From assembly GCA_003512805.1 (NCBI GenBank), contig DOOK01000294.1:1-10153 (forward strand): 10,153 nucleotides of DNA, written 5' to 3'. Position 1 is the first letter of the stretch, and the number at the start of each line of letters is the position of its first letter. Under the pieces are notes generated by a model. It worked only from the letters and a program-made list of their open reading frames with translations, was not told the DNA's origin and ran no database searches. The position numbers and the translations under genes were made by a program. Positions 1-6,928 of the stretch are shown in pieces. Source of the DNA: Erwinia sp. GTDB lineage: Bacteria; Pseudomonadota; Gammaproteobacteria; Enterobacterales; Enterobacteriaceae.

Positions 1-461
1 AGCTCCATCAGCGTATAGCGCGAACTGGCGTAACGGCTGACCGCTACCGGCAGCTCCGCTTTCGCCAGCGCGCGCCAGTGCGTCACCGCAGGCTGCGGTT
101 CCTTATCCCGATCGCTGAACTTGTCGGCAATCTTATCCAGCTCTTCCATTAAGGCATAATCCAGCGTTTCTTCGCCATCCAGCCAGCCCCTGACAACCGC
201 ATGATACGTTTTCTGCAGCTGATGCTGTTCAAACTGTTGTGAAAGCAGACGGGCAACCTCGCTGGACAACGCCATCAACAGCACGCCCGAAGTCGGACGG
301 TCGAGGCGGTGAACGGTGAAAACATGCTGACCTATCTGATCGCGTACGGTTTGCATCACGAAGACGCTTTCATGTCTGTCAAGCCAGCTGCGGTGCACCA
401 GCCAGCCGGAAGGTTTATTCACCGCGACCAGCCAGTCGTCCTGATAAATAATCTCAAGCAT
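1..461 (-). CDS. truC: tRNA pseudouridine(65) synthase TruC, N-terminal part, cut by window edge
   Basis: Translating the minus strand from the ATG at 461-459 gives an open frame of about 153 codons running off the left edge. It begins MLEIIYQDDWLVAVNKPSGW and closely follows E. coli TruC from memory. Family knowledge: TruC converts U65 to pseudouridine in a few tRNAs (Ile1, Asp) in the cytoplasm and belongs to the RluA-type synthases. The signature HRLDRPTSGVLL is present at residues 51-62, and Asp54 sits where the catalytic aspartate of this family lies. The NKPSG motif is at residues 15-19. The start overlaps the yqcC stop by one base (TGATG), so the two genes are probably translationally coupled. 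The C-terminal part lies outside the window. Confidence 0.96.
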   Translation of the reverse strand, partial: MLEIIYQDDWLVAVNKPSGWLVHRSWLDRHESVFVMQTVRDQIGQHVFTVHRLDRPTSGVLLMALSSEVARLLSQQFEQHQLQKTYHAVVRGWLDGEETLDYALMEELDKIADKFSDRDKEPQPAVTHWRALAKAELPVAVSRYASSRYTLME

Positions 462-787
462 CAGGCATCGTGCTCAAAAAGTTGATCAAGCTGATTCAGA
501 ACATGCAGTAAAGCGGCACGGCCGGGCATAGCGCCTTCCAGCGCAACTTCATAATAAGGAGCGATAGCCAGCTTTACCGGTAGCGCGGTCTGGGCGTCCA
601 GTAATGCCTGCATACGCGGCAGGAAAACCCACTGTAACCACTGGATCGGCATCATGGTATCTACGCAAAAAGGCTCGGTGCTTTCAAACGCTTCTGCGTT
701 TGGCGCACAGGTTTGCCACAGCCCTGCATCGTGTAAGGCCTGCTCAATAGCCTGCAGGCGATCGCGGATTTCAAGTTCCCGGCTCAT
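461..787 (-). CDS. yqcC: YqcC family protein (DUF446), partner of truC
   Basis: A 108-residue protein, close to the roughly 109 residues of E. coli YqcC. Recognisable features are the DTMMPIQWLQWVFLPRM stretch (about residues 43-59) and the APYYEVAL segment (about 76-83). The molecular function is not known; the family is almost always found just upstream of truC, which suggests a role linked to that tRNA modification, but this is inference. The start is supported by AGGAG (complement of 795-799) seven bases before ATG. The stop shares one base with the truC start. The gene follows the csrB terminator, so it needs its own promoter, for which a weak candidate is listed. No signal peptide or membrane segment is visible; it looks like a small helical soluble protein. 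Confidence 0.95.
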   Translation of the reverse strand: MSRELEIRDRLQAIEQALHDAGLWQTCAPNAEAFESTEPFCVDTMMPIQWLQWVFLPRMQALLDAQTALPVKLAIAPYYEVALEGAMPGRAALLHVLNQLDQLFEHDA

Positions 788-820
788 CTTAGCTCTCCTG
801 ATCGGTTTTAAAGGGTCGCA

Positions 821-850
821 AGCATAGCATTACCGCCGACAACGGGATAA
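821..850 (-). promoter_or_regulatory. Candidate promoter for yqcC-truC
   Basis: On the minus strand TTATCC (850-845) and TATGCT (826-821) are separated by 18 bases and lie between the csrB terminator and yqcC. They are only moderate matches to sigma-70 boxes. The placement makes sense because the csrB terminator should block read-through from upstream. Predicted from spacing and position alone. Confidence 0.35.
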
Positions 851-859
851 GTATGGACG

Positions 860-892
860 AAAAAAAGGGAGCACTGTAAAAACAGTGCTCCC
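860..892 (-). terminator. Intrinsic terminator of csrB
   Basis: An 11-bp perfect stem (GGGAGCACTGT pairing with ACAGTGCTCCC, arms 882-892 and 867-877) closes a four-base loop. On the minus strand it is followed by seven T residues (866-860). The 5' arm itself carries a GGA, as in the E. coli CsrB terminator. Confidence 0.95.
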
Positions 893-1152
893 GGTTCGTT
901 CGCAGCAATCCCGCTACATAGTGTGCTCCCTGCTCATCCTTGATAACTTTGTCCTGTAGTTGTCCCTACACTTTCACCTTCAATGGCGATGTCCCTGAGC
1001 ATCCTGGCTTACCGCTCTCCGGCAGTACATTTCTCCTTCCTGGAGGTGTCCTTTTCTCACTCCCGAGATGTCTTGCGCAGACCTGAAGTCCTTAACGGAT
1101 GCTTTCAGATTGCCGACCGGCTTATTCCATAAGCCACTGTCCTTTGTGACAG
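860..1152 (-). ncRNA. csrB: CsrB, CsrA-sequestering small RNA
   Basis: CsrB binds many copies of the translational regulator CsrA through GGA motifs and so relieves CsrA repression of carbon storage, motility and virulence traits. On the minus strand I count about 16 GGA triplets between 1152 and 867. Several sit in hairpin loops: a 6-bp stem with loop TGGAA at 1119-1135, and CTCC/GGAG around AGGAA at 1033-1045. The segments AAGGACACCTCCAGGA (1052-1037) and TCAAGGATGAGCAGGGAGCA (942-923) agree almost exactly with E. coli CsrB as I recall it, and the position between yqcC and syd is the same. The 3' end is fixed by the terminator. The 5' end is approximate: GGA repeats stop here, a possible first hairpin (CTGTC/GACAG) spans 1137-1152, and the -10 box is not obvious. 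Length is about 290 nt, shorter than the 369 nt of E. coli. An open frame at 980-1180 is an artefact of this RNA gene. Confidence 0.95.
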
Positions 1153-1239
1153 GAGCAGTTTGCCTTAATGAAGCTGGCAAACAAGTGACGAAAAGCTTTT
1201 TTTGACGCCGGATGGTTTTTTTTATGAAAGGATTTATAA

Positions 1240-1252
1240 CAACCTTATGATT
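1240..1252 (-). promoter_or_regulatory. IHF-like site between the UvrY box and csrB
   Basis: The minus strand reads AATCATAAGGTTG, one mismatch from the IHF consensus WATCARNNNNTTR, in A+T-rich surroundings. It lies midway between the UvrY box (about 1328) and the csrB start (about 1150). IHF is known to assist csrB activation in enteric bacteria by bending DNA between such elements. Short degenerate match, so low certainty. Confidence 0.35.
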
Positions 1253-1295
1253 TACTTTAATTTTGCTGGACAGTCCTTATCGCCTTCTTAAGATT

Positions 1296-1313
1296 TAAAT
1301 GCGATCTCTTACA
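1296..1313 (-). promoter_or_regulatory. Second, degenerate UvrY/GacA half-box
   Basis: The plus strand right half ATCTCTTACA is a perfect match to the UvrY/GacA box half-site, while the left half (TAAATG) is poor. Its centre is 23 bp, about two helical turns, from the better box at 1319-1336, so two response-regulator dimers could bind on one face of the helix. Inference from spacing. Confidence 0.45.
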
Positions 1314-1318
1314 TATTC

Positions 1319-1336
1319 TGTAAGAGATCTCTCACA
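1319..1336 (-). promoter_or_regulatory. UvrY (GacA/SirA) box upstream of csrB
   Basis: TGTAAGAGATCTCTCACA is a near-perfect 18-bp palindrome matching the TGTAAG-N6-CTTACA consensus bound by phosphorylated UvrY, the response regulator of the BarA-UvrY system. Its centre is about 175 bases upstream of the estimated csrB start, similar to the distant upstream site (near -190) of E. coli csrB. It falls just past the syd stop codon. Confidence 0.85.
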
Positions 1337-1350
1337 AGATAAGTGCCGTT

Positions 1351-1905
1351 TTACCTTAAGGGATCAATAACCGGCAAAGAAGCCAGGAACTGCGCCAGGG
1401 TCTCGGCCAGCACCGTCTGCTTTTTCGTGCCCAGGGTTTCCAGAATCACTTCCCCGCTCAAATTACACACAGAAATGATTTCCAACTCAGACTGTGTGGT
1501 AGCAATAAAAAATGTAGGGGGCTGTTTAAGACGGCGCTTCATCACCAGGTGACCAATCAAGTTTTCCTGCATACGTTCAAAATCGTCTTCGCTCCATATT
1601 TGCAGCAGCGTACAGGGCTGGTCGTTGACCCATGTTTTCATGTCGCCCGCGAACTGCGAGGTGTACCAGGCAATGACGGAGGGCTGTATCTGTAAATCCA
1701 GCGCGCGCGCTACATTGTCCAGATTTTTGGCGAGGGTAAAGGGCTGCGGCAACCACCATACCTCTCCGCCGACGGTTTGCTGTACGCAGGGTGAAGGAAC
1801 GCCATACAGCTCGCTGCTTGCCGGGGGATGGCCGCACTCGCTGGCCCAACGTTCGCAGTAGTTGCGGGTAAAATCAGCCAGGGCGCGGGAGGTTTCATCA
1901 ATCAT
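1351..1905 (-). CDS. syd: SecY-interacting protein Syd
   Basis: A 184-residue protein, against 181 in E. coli, with the family hallmarks ELYGVPSPC (about 32-40), WWLPQPFT (about 50-57), QFAGDM (about 84-89), LQIWSEDDFERMQENLIGHL (about 101-120) and ISVCNLSGEV. Syd is a small acidic cytoplasmic protein that binds SecY at the inner membrane and is thought to proofread SecYEG assembly. The ATG at 1905 is followed by an N-terminus aligned with E. coli Syd (MxDxTxxALxDFTxxYC), which decides the start. A purine-rich GAGAG lies about 12 bases upstream, a fairly weak ribosome site. It is divergent from queF across 125 bases. No clear terminator follows it; transcripts could run over the UvrY box toward csrB. 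Confidence 0.96.
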   Translation of the reverse strand: MIDETSRALADFTRNYCERWASECGHPPASSELYGVPSPCVQQTVGGEVWWLPQPFTLAKNLDNVARALDLQIQPSVIAWYTSQFAGDMKTWVNDQPCTLLQIWSEDDFERMQENLIGHLVMKRRLKQPPTFFIATTQSELEIISVCNLSGEVILETLGTKKQTVLAETLAQFLASLPVIDPLR

Positions 1906-2030
1906 TCTTTTTTCACTCTCTGGTGCCTGAGTTACACTAAGGCTATACGTTTTAAGTTGCGTCGCCCGGCGATTACTGGCCGCAGGCGCTTGACCACTTC
2001 ACCTGTAATATCAGGCTATAAGGTAATACG

Positions 2031-2873
2031 ATGTCTTCAGATACACATCAGGCACTCAGCGGCCTGACGCTGGGAAAACCCACAGAATACCACGACCAGT
2101 ATCAGCCTTCTTTACTGCAGGCCGTGCCAAGGAGCATGAACCGCGAACCGCTGGGGCTATATCCGGAAAATTTACCCTTTCATGGCGCCGACATCTGGAC
2201 GCTGTACGAACTTTCCTGGCTGAATGCCAAAGGGTTACCGCAGGTCGCTATCGGTGAAGTAAGCCTGGATGCCCACAGCATTAACCTGATCGAGTCCAAG
2301 AGCTTTAAGCTCTATCTTAACAGTTTTAACCAGACCCGTTTTGCCGACTGGGGTGAGGTTCGTGCCACGCTGGAGCGTGACCTCAGCGCCTGCGCACAGG
2401 GTGACGTTAGCGTCGCCCTGTTCCGCCTGCGAGAGATTGAAGGCCAGCCGATAGGCCACTTCAGTGGCTATTGCATTGACGAGCAGGATATTGAGATCGA
2501 CAACTATACCTTTAGCACCGATTACCTGCAGCAGGCCACACAGGCAGAAGTGGTGGAAGAGCAGCTGGTTAGTCATCTGCTGAAGTCCAACTGCCTGATC
2601 ACTAACCAGCCAGATTGGGGCTCGGTGCAAATCACCTATCGCGGCCCACGCATCCAGCGTGAAGCGCTGCTACGCTATCTCGTCTCGTTCCGGCACCATA
2701 ATGAATTCCACGAGCAGTGCGTGGAACGCATTTTCAACGATATTTTACGCTTCTGCCAGCCGGAAAGCCTGAGCGTTTACGCCCGCTATACACGCCGCGG
2801 GGGTCTGGATATCAATCCCTGGCGCAGCAACGGTGTCTTTAAACCGGGCTTGTCCAGGCTGGTACGACAGTAG
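2031..2873 (+). CDS. queF: NADPH-dependent 7-cyano-7-deazaguanine reductase QueF
   Basis: QueF reduces the nitrile of preQ0 to the amine preQ1 in queuosine biosynthesis for tRNA wobble modification, in the cytoplasm. The 280-residue length marks the long, two-domain QueF type (282 in E. coli). The NADPH-binding motif ESKSFKLY is at about 88-95. The catalytic Cys188 lies in [13 protein letters not shown] (186-198), with Asp195 as the acid. The C-terminal part carries [15 protein letters not shown] (221-235) with the substrate-binding His227-Glu228. The ATG is preceded by AAGG (2020-2023) at seven bases and matches the E. coli start. A possible -10 (TATACG, 1944-1949) lies about 80 bases upstream, but no good -35 was seen. 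No preQ1 riboswitch was recognised. The downstream gene ppnN is unrelated in pathway. Confidence 0.97.
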   Translation: MSSDTHQALSGLTLGKPTEYHDQYQPSLLQAVPRSMNREPLGLYPENLPFHGADIWTLYELSWLNAKGLPQVAIGEVSLDAHSINLIESKSFKLYLNSFNQTRFADWGEVRATLERDLSACAQGDVSVALFRLREIEGQPIGHFSGYCIDEQDIEIDNYTFSTDYLQQATQAEVVEEQLVSHLLKSNCLITNQPDWGSVQITYRGPRIQREALLRYLVSFRHHNEFHEQCVERIFNDILRFCQPESLSVYARYTRRGGLDINPWRSNGVFKPGLSRLVRQ

Positions 2874-2944
2874 CACTTTGCGCACTGCCGCGCATAAAAG
2901 CACGATAACGTTGTTAACTGTTTGAGAAGAAGGCTAATCTGAAG

Positions 2945-2972
2945 CGGGCATCGGGTGCCCGGGACATTTTTT
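2945..2972 (+). terminator. Weak terminator-like hairpin after queF
   Basis: A 6-bp stem (CGGGCA at 2945-2950, TGCCCG at 2956-2961) with loop TCGGG is followed, after GGACA, by six T residues (2967-2972). The five-base gap before the T run makes it imperfect; it may act as partial attenuation between queF and ppnN or be part of the ppnN leader. Confidence 0.35.
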
Positions 2973-2980
2973 CTGGTCAG

Positions 2981-3002
2981 GCTCGCCGTTTATTCGGCGA
3001 GC
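2981..3002 (+). promoter_or_regulatory. Hairpin in the ppnN leader
   Basis: GCTCGCCG (2981-2988) and CGGCGAGC (2995-3002) form a perfect 8-bp G+C-rich stem with loop TTTATT, about 50 bases before the ppnN start. No T run follows, so it is not an intrinsic terminator. Together with the small stem at 3023-3036 it makes this leader strongly structured; its role is unknown. Confidence 0.5.
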
Positions 3003-3049
3003 TCTTGACGGAGAGCGATCACCGCCCGGACGGGCGTAAAGGAGTTAAT

Positions 3050-4408
3050 TTGATTACACATATCAGCCCATTAGGCTCCATGGATCTGTTGTCTCAACTG
3101 GAAGTCGATATGCTGAAGCGCAATGCCAGCAGCGACCTCTACCAACTCTTCCGCAACTGTTCCCTTGCCGTGCTGAACTCCGGCAGCCAGACAGACAGCA
3201 GCCATGAACTGCTGTCGCGTTTTGAAAACTTTGACATCAACGTGTTGCGACGCGAGCGCGGCGTTAAGCTTGAGTTGATTAATCCACCGGAAGAAGCCTT
3301 TGTTGACGGGCGGATCATTCGCTCGCTGCAGGCCAACCTGTTTGCGGTACTGCGCGACATTCTGTTTGTGAATGGTCAGTCCGACAGCGGCCTTCAGCAG
3401 CAGGACGTGGATGACTCAGTGCGCACCACCAACCTGGTTTTTTCGCTGCTGCGTAACGCCAGAGCGCTGCACGTTGGTGAACTGCCGAATACCGTTGTTT
3501 GCTGGGGCGGCCACTCTATCAACGCCGTTGAATATCAGTACTGCCGCAACGTGGGTTCACAGCTGGGCCTGCGCGAGCTGAATATCTGTACCGGCTGCGG
3601 GCCAGGCGTCATGGAGGCCCCGATGAAAGGCGCAGCCGTGGGCCACGCGCAGCAGCGTTATAAAGAGAGCCGCTTTATTGGCCTGACCGAACCGTCGATC
3701 ATTGCCGCCGAGCCGCCTAATCCGCTGGTAAATGAATTGATTATCATGCCGGACATTGAAAAACGGCTGGAAGCCTTTGTGCGTATCGCTCACGGCATCA
3801 TTATTTTCCCGGGCGGCGTGGGTACGGCAGAAGAGTTGCTCTATCTGCTGGGCATCCTGATGAATCCGCAGAACCATGACCAGGTTCTGCCGCTGATCCT
3901 GACCGGCCCGAAAGAGAGCGCCGATTACTTCCGGGTGCTGGATGAGTTTATTGTCAGCACGCTGGGCGAAGCTGCCCGCCAGCACTACACCATCATCATT
4001 GACGACGCGGCAGAGGTCGCTCGCCTGATGAAAAATGCCATGCCGAAAGTGAAAGAATATCGGCGTGAAACGGGCGATGCCTACAGCTTTAACTGGTCAA
4101 TCCGCATCGCGCCGAATCTGCAGGTGCCGTTTATGCCGACCCACGAAAATATGGCCAATCTTAATCTCTATCCTGACCAGCCTGCCGAACAGCTGGCGGC
4201 CTCGCTGCGCCGCGCGTTCTCCGGGATCGTGGCGGGCAACGTTAAGGAGCCGGGCATCAAAGCGATTAAGGAAAACGGCCCGTATAAGATACACGGCGAT
4301 GCAGAAATCATGCGCCGCATGGACGATTTGTTACAGGGATTTGTTGCCCAGCACCGTATGAAGCTGCCGGGAACGGCCTACACCCCCTGCTACGAAATCA
4401 TTAAATAA
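3050..4408 (+). CDS. ppnN: Pyrimidine/purine nucleotide 5'-monophosphate nucleosidase PpnN
   Basis: PpnN (formerly YgdH) cleaves nucleoside monophosphates to base plus ribose 5-phosphate and is an enzyme of the LOG (lonely guy)/lysine-decarboxylase-like Rossmann family; in E. coli it is stimulated by (p)ppGpp. I place the start at TTG 3050, giving 452 residues, because the protein from there ([20 protein letters not shown]) aligns with E. coli PpnN (454) and GGAG (3041-3044) precedes it by five bases. An upstream in-frame TTG at 3005 would add 15 residues and is less likely. Key motifs are CWGGHS near residues 151-156, [15 protein letters not shown] near 181-195 and the family signature PGGVGTAEE near 254-262, whose glutamates supply the active site. 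A short loop after FVNGQ (about residue 110) differs from E. coli and is slightly shorter. Unlike E. coli, no sdaCB follows. Confidence 0.96.
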   Translation: MITHISPLGSMDLLSQLEVDMLKRNASSDLYQLFRNCSLAVLNSGSQTDSSHELLSRFENFDINVLRRERGVKLELINPPEEAFVDGRIIRSLQANLFAVLRDILFVNGQSDSGLQQQDVDDSVRTTNLVFSLLRNARALHVGELPNTVVCWGGHSINAVEYQYCRNVGSQLGLRELNICTGCGPGVMEAPMKGAAVGHAQQRYKESRFIGLTEPSIIAAEPPNPLVNELIIMPDIEKRLEAFVRIAHGIIIFPGGVGTAEELLYLLGILMNPQNHDQVLPLILTGPKESADYFRVLDEFIVSTLGEAARQHYTIIIDDAAEVARLMKNAMPKVKEYRRETGDAYSFNWSIRIAPNLQVPFMPTHENMANLNLYPDQPAEQLAASLRRAFSGIVAGNVKEPGIKAIKENGPYKIHGDAEIMRRMDDLLQGFVAQHRMKLPGTAYTPCYEIIK

Positions 4409-4417
4409 CCTTCAGTA

Positions 4418-4437
4418 GAGCGGCAGCCGTGCCGCTC
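4418..4437 (+). other. Hairpin between ppnN and xni
   Basis: GAGCGGCA (4418-4425) and TGCCGCTC (4430-4437) pair perfectly with loop GCCG. There is no T run, and the xni ATG begins ten bases later, so it is more likely an mRNA 3'-end stabiliser or a block on the xni start than a terminator. Confidence 0.45.
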
Positions 4438-4447
4438 AGTATCCACT

Positions 4448-5200
4448 ATGACTATTCATCTGTTGATTATCGATGCGCTAAATCTGATCCGCCGCATCCA
4501 TGCCGTGCAGGATTCCCCCTGCCAGGAAACCTGCCTCCATGCTTTGCAGCAGCTTATTTTGCACAGTAAACCGACCCATGCGGTGGCGGTATTTGACGAC
4601 GATGAACGCCACGAAGGCTGGCGTCATCAGCGTCTGCCGGACTACAAAGCCGGACGTGCGCCCATGCCGGACACCTTAAAAACAGAAATGCCGCAGATTC
4701 GGGCAGCGTTTGAAGCGGCAGGCGTGGCCTGCTGGCACGCAACGGGCGAAGAAGCAGATGACCTCGCCGCCACACTGGCGGTAAAAGTGGCCGACAGCGG
4801 TCATCAGGCCACCATCGTGTCGACCGATAAGGGCTATTGCCAGCTGCTGGCACCCCATATCCAGATTCGCGATTATTTTCAGAAACGCTGGCTGGATCTG
4901 CCGTTTATTGAAAAGGAGTTTGGCGTAGCGCCTGCGCAGCTGACGGATTACTGGGGGCTGGCCGGTATCAGCAGCAGCAAAATCCCTGGCGTAGCCGGTA
5001 TTGGGGCGAAAAGCGCGGCGGAGCTGCTGAAAACCTGGGGATCGCTGGCAGCAATTTACGAGCGGCTGCCGGACGTGCCGGAAAAATGGCGCAAAAAGCT
5101 GGAGCAGCAGCAGGAAATGGCTTATCTCTGCCGCGAAGTCGCCACGTTGAAAACCGATCTGCAGCTGACCGGTAACCTGAAGGATTTGCGGCTGCCGTAA
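4448..5200 (+). CDS. xni: Flap endonuclease Xni (exonuclease IX)
   Basis: A 250-residue protein (251 in E. coli) of the 5'-3' exonuclease/FEN family, related to the N-terminal domain of DNA polymerase I. Family knowledge: Xni cleaves 5' flaps structure-specifically, and the E. coli enzyme has a reduced set of metal-binding carboxylates. Visible motifs are [15 protein letters not shown] (5-19), [20 protein letters not shown] (49-68), [11 protein letters not shown] (about 101-111), [10 protein letters not shown] (about 123-132) and the helix-hairpin-helix/potassium site [15 protein letters not shown] (about 179-193). The start matches the family N-terminus, but no Shine-Dalgarno sequence is evident in front of the ATG, and a hairpin lies just upstream. 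This may mean weak translation or coupling to ppnN, 39 bases away. Confidence 0.95.
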   Translation: MTIHLLIIDALNLIRRIHAVQDSPCQETCLHALQQLILHSKPTHAVAVFDDDERHEGWRHQRLPDYKAGRAPMPDTLKTEMPQIRAAFEAAGVACWHATGEEADDLAATLAVKVADSGHQATIVSTDKGYCQLLAPHIQIRDYFQKRWLDLPFIEKEFGVAPAQLTDYWGLAGISSSKIPGVAGIGAKSAAELLKTWGSLAAIYERLPDVPEKWRKKLEQQQEMAYLCREVATLKTDLQLTGNLKDLRLP

Positions 5201-5379
5201 AGCCTGGCTCTGGCCTGGAGAAAGATTGCTGGTCGCCGTACAGCGTGAGTCAGGCTCGTAAAAATTCGGCCGGAGCCTCGGGAAACACGATTCGGGCGCA
5301 TGTCCGGCGTTGACTCTGTCGCTGCGGGCGAAAAGAAACCAGGTTGCACCGGCCTGTTCGCCCACGGTCTGGCTTAGCT
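5201..5379. other. Convergent xni-rlmM gap without a recognised gene or terminator
   Basis: No intrinsic terminator with a T run was seen for either convergent gene. Two minus-strand frames stay open across much of this stretch. One of them (5349-5122) begins MQPGFFSPAATESTPDMRP, which has the flavour of short Icd/Ash-like phage-remnant ORFs in enteric genomes; this is a vague resemblance from memory. I do not call a gene here. Confidence 0.3.
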
Positions 5380-6480
5380 TTAACGCTCGTCGCGACGTCC
5401 TGGGGTCGCGCCCCAAACACGGCGAATATGCACGGTCACTTCTTCACGGTCGTGATAAAGCTGGCGCGCCTGAATTTGCGCATTGATGCCGTTAGCCTTC
5501 AACTTCTCATCAATCATCGCCAGGTTTTGCGCCACTTCTTCATAGCGCTTTTTCATCGGCAGCTTGAGGTTAAAAATGGTTTCACGGCACCAGCCGTTCA
5601 CCAGCCAGTCGGCCATCAGGTTAGCCACACGTACCGGTTTTTCTACCATATCGCACACCAGCCAGTAGATATTGCTGCGTGTCGGACGATATTTAAACCC
5701 GTCCTCGCGGTGGTGGAAAACCTGTCCGGTATCCATCAGGCTGGGTGCCATGGGGCCGTTATCAACGGCGTGCACCATCATGCTGCGCTTCACCAGCTGA
5801 TAGGTCCAGCCGCCGGGACAGGCGCCTAAATCTACCGCATAGAGGCCGCTGCCCAGTCGCTCTTCCCATTCGTCAGCGGGCACAAAAACGTGAAACGCTT
5901 CTTCCAGCTTTAACGTCGAGCGGCTTGGCGCGTCGGACGGGAATTTAAGGCGTGGAATGCCCATAAAGAAGGGGGAGTTGTTTTGTGGCAGCGAATAACC
6001 GACGTAGCAGTACCCCGGTGCAATAAAGAAGACGTGCACAACGGGGCGCTTTTCGCTTTCATAATTCAGCAGCACGCCCGCCGATCGCAGGCTGGATCGC
6101 AGCGGCACGGTGAACTTGCGGCAAAATTTCAGCAGCTCTTTGCTCTCATTCGTATCCGGCACTTCAACCCGCAGCTCGCCGCCCTTTTCCACCACGCCGG
6201 TCAGCATGCCGGTTACCGGCGTGACCCGATCCTCAGGCGGTAAATCACGCAGCAGCTCGCCGACAACGATCATCTGACGCGAGAAAATCAGCTCGCTGAA
6301 TGGCAGCTCGCGCAGCAACTTTTCAGCGTCTTCAGGCTGATAACATTCAAACAGCACGTAAGCGGAATCTTCCTTTACCCGCGCGAAACCAAATACTTCC
6401 CTGGCCGCCGCTTTGGCAGTGATTTCCGCCGCGCACTCTTTTTCAAAACCCTGACGGCAATAGAGTAAAACTTTATTCAT
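5380..6480 (-). CDS. rlmM: 23S rRNA (cytidine(2498)-2'-O)-methyltransferase RlmM
   Basis: RlmM uses S-adenosylmethionine to methylate the 2'-OH of C2498 in 23S rRNA before the 50S subunit is assembled. The 366 residues equal the E. coli length. The N-terminal THUMP-like half (about 1-175) includes [10 protein letters not shown] and [10 protein letters not shown]. The C-terminal Rossmann methyltransferase half has the cofactor motif [15 protein letters not shown] (216-230) and the conserved VCDMVEKP (275-282) and [13 protein letters not shown] (303-315). Lys306 and Asp277 sit where the RrmJ/FtsJ-type catalytic lysine and aspartate are expected. The ATG at 6480-6478 lies inside the end of ygdD, overlapping it by eight bases, so translation is probably coupled. 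The stop is TAA at 5382-5380, convergent with xni. Confidence 0.97.
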   Translation of the reverse strand: MNKVLLYCRQGFEKECAAEITAKAAAREVFGFARVKEDSAYVLFECYQPEDAEKLLRELPFSELIFSRQMIVVGELLRDLPPEDRVTPVTGMLTGVVEKGGELRVEVPDTNESKELLKFCRKFTVPLRSSLRSAGVLLNYESEKRPVVHVFFIAPGYCYVGYSLPQNNSPFFMGIPRLKFPSDAPSRSTLKLEEAFHVFVPADEWEERLGSGLYAVDLGACPGGWTYQLVKRSMMVHAVDNGPMAPSLMDTGQVFHHREDGFKYRPTRSNIYWLVCDMVEKPVRVANLMADWLVNGWCRETIFNLKLPMKKRYEEVAQNLAMIDEKLKANGINAQIQARQLYHDREEVTVHIRRVWGATPGRRDER

Positions 6481-6868
6481 GGCGTTCTGCCCTTTTCTTC
6501 AGACGCAGCGCGCCAATCAACATTAAAACCCAACCGATCAGGAAGCAAAAGCCACCTACCGGCGTAACATAAACCCAAAGCTTAAGATGGGACAGCGCCA
6601 GACAATACAGGCTGCCGCTAAACAGTACGGTGCCCAGCGCCAGCAGTGCGCTGCTCCAGTAAAACCAAATATTAGCGCGGCTGCGCATCGCCGCCGACAG
6701 GCCCAAAATCGCCAGCGTATGGAACCCCTGATACTCCAGACCGGTTCTCAGCCAGGCCATTTCGCCCGCCCCCAACGACTTGCTTAATATATGCGCGCCA
6801 AATGCGCCCAGCATGACAAACACAAATCCGCTGATGGCCGTAAAGATCAGCATTGCACGACTCGACAT
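6473..6868 (-). CDS. ygdD: YgdD, DUF423 inner-membrane protein
   Basis: With the start at ATG 6868 the protein has 131 residues, the E. coli length, and begins [18 protein letters not shown]. An in-frame ATG at 6910 would add 14 basic residues absent from the family, so I reject it; GAGGATGG lies just before the chosen start. Four hydrophobic segments are visible at about 5-28, 44-61, 66-90 and 98-123, with LGAFGAH (20-26), [12 protein letters not shown] (43-54) and [19 protein letters not shown] (70-88) typical of DUF423. It should be an inner-membrane protein with a positively charged cytoplasmic tail; the function is unknown. It overlaps rlmM and lies 60 bases downstream of gcvA on the same strand, so gcvA-ygdD-rlmM could be one transcript. 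Confidence 0.94.
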   Translation of the reverse strand: MSSRAMLIFTAISGFVFVMLGAFGAHILSKSLGAGEMAWLRTGLEYQGFHTLAILGLSAAMRSRANIWFYWSSALLALGTVLFSGSLYCLALSHLKLWVYVTPVGGFCFLIGWVLMLIGALRLKKRAERHE

Positions 6869-6928
6869 TCTTACCATCCTCTGAGACAGCACGCGCCGCC
6901 GCCCTGGCAACGCATGAGTAAATAAGGT

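Noticed and set aside
980..1180. Minus-strand open frame of 66 codons
   Set aside because: It lies within CsrB; the sequence is explained by GGA repeats and hairpins, with no protein resemblance.
1906..2030. preQ1-type riboswitch ahead of queF
   Set aside because: No preQ1 aptamer pattern was recognised, and enteric queF genes are not known to carry one.
3005..3049. Upstream TTG start for ppnN adding 15 residues
   Set aside because: The added residues are not part of the family, while the TTG at 3050 has a good GGAG and matches the E. coli N-terminus.
4676..5416. Long minus-strand open frame (246 codons) across xni and the xni-rlmM gap
   Set aside because: Mostly antisense to the well-conserved xni gene, with low-complexity composition typical of a shadow frame; only the gap part is discussed as a possible remnant.
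6869..6910. Longer N-terminus for ygdD from ATG 6910
   Set aside because: It gives a basic 14-residue extension absent from DUF423 proteins, and the ATG at 6868 has a ribosome site and the family length.
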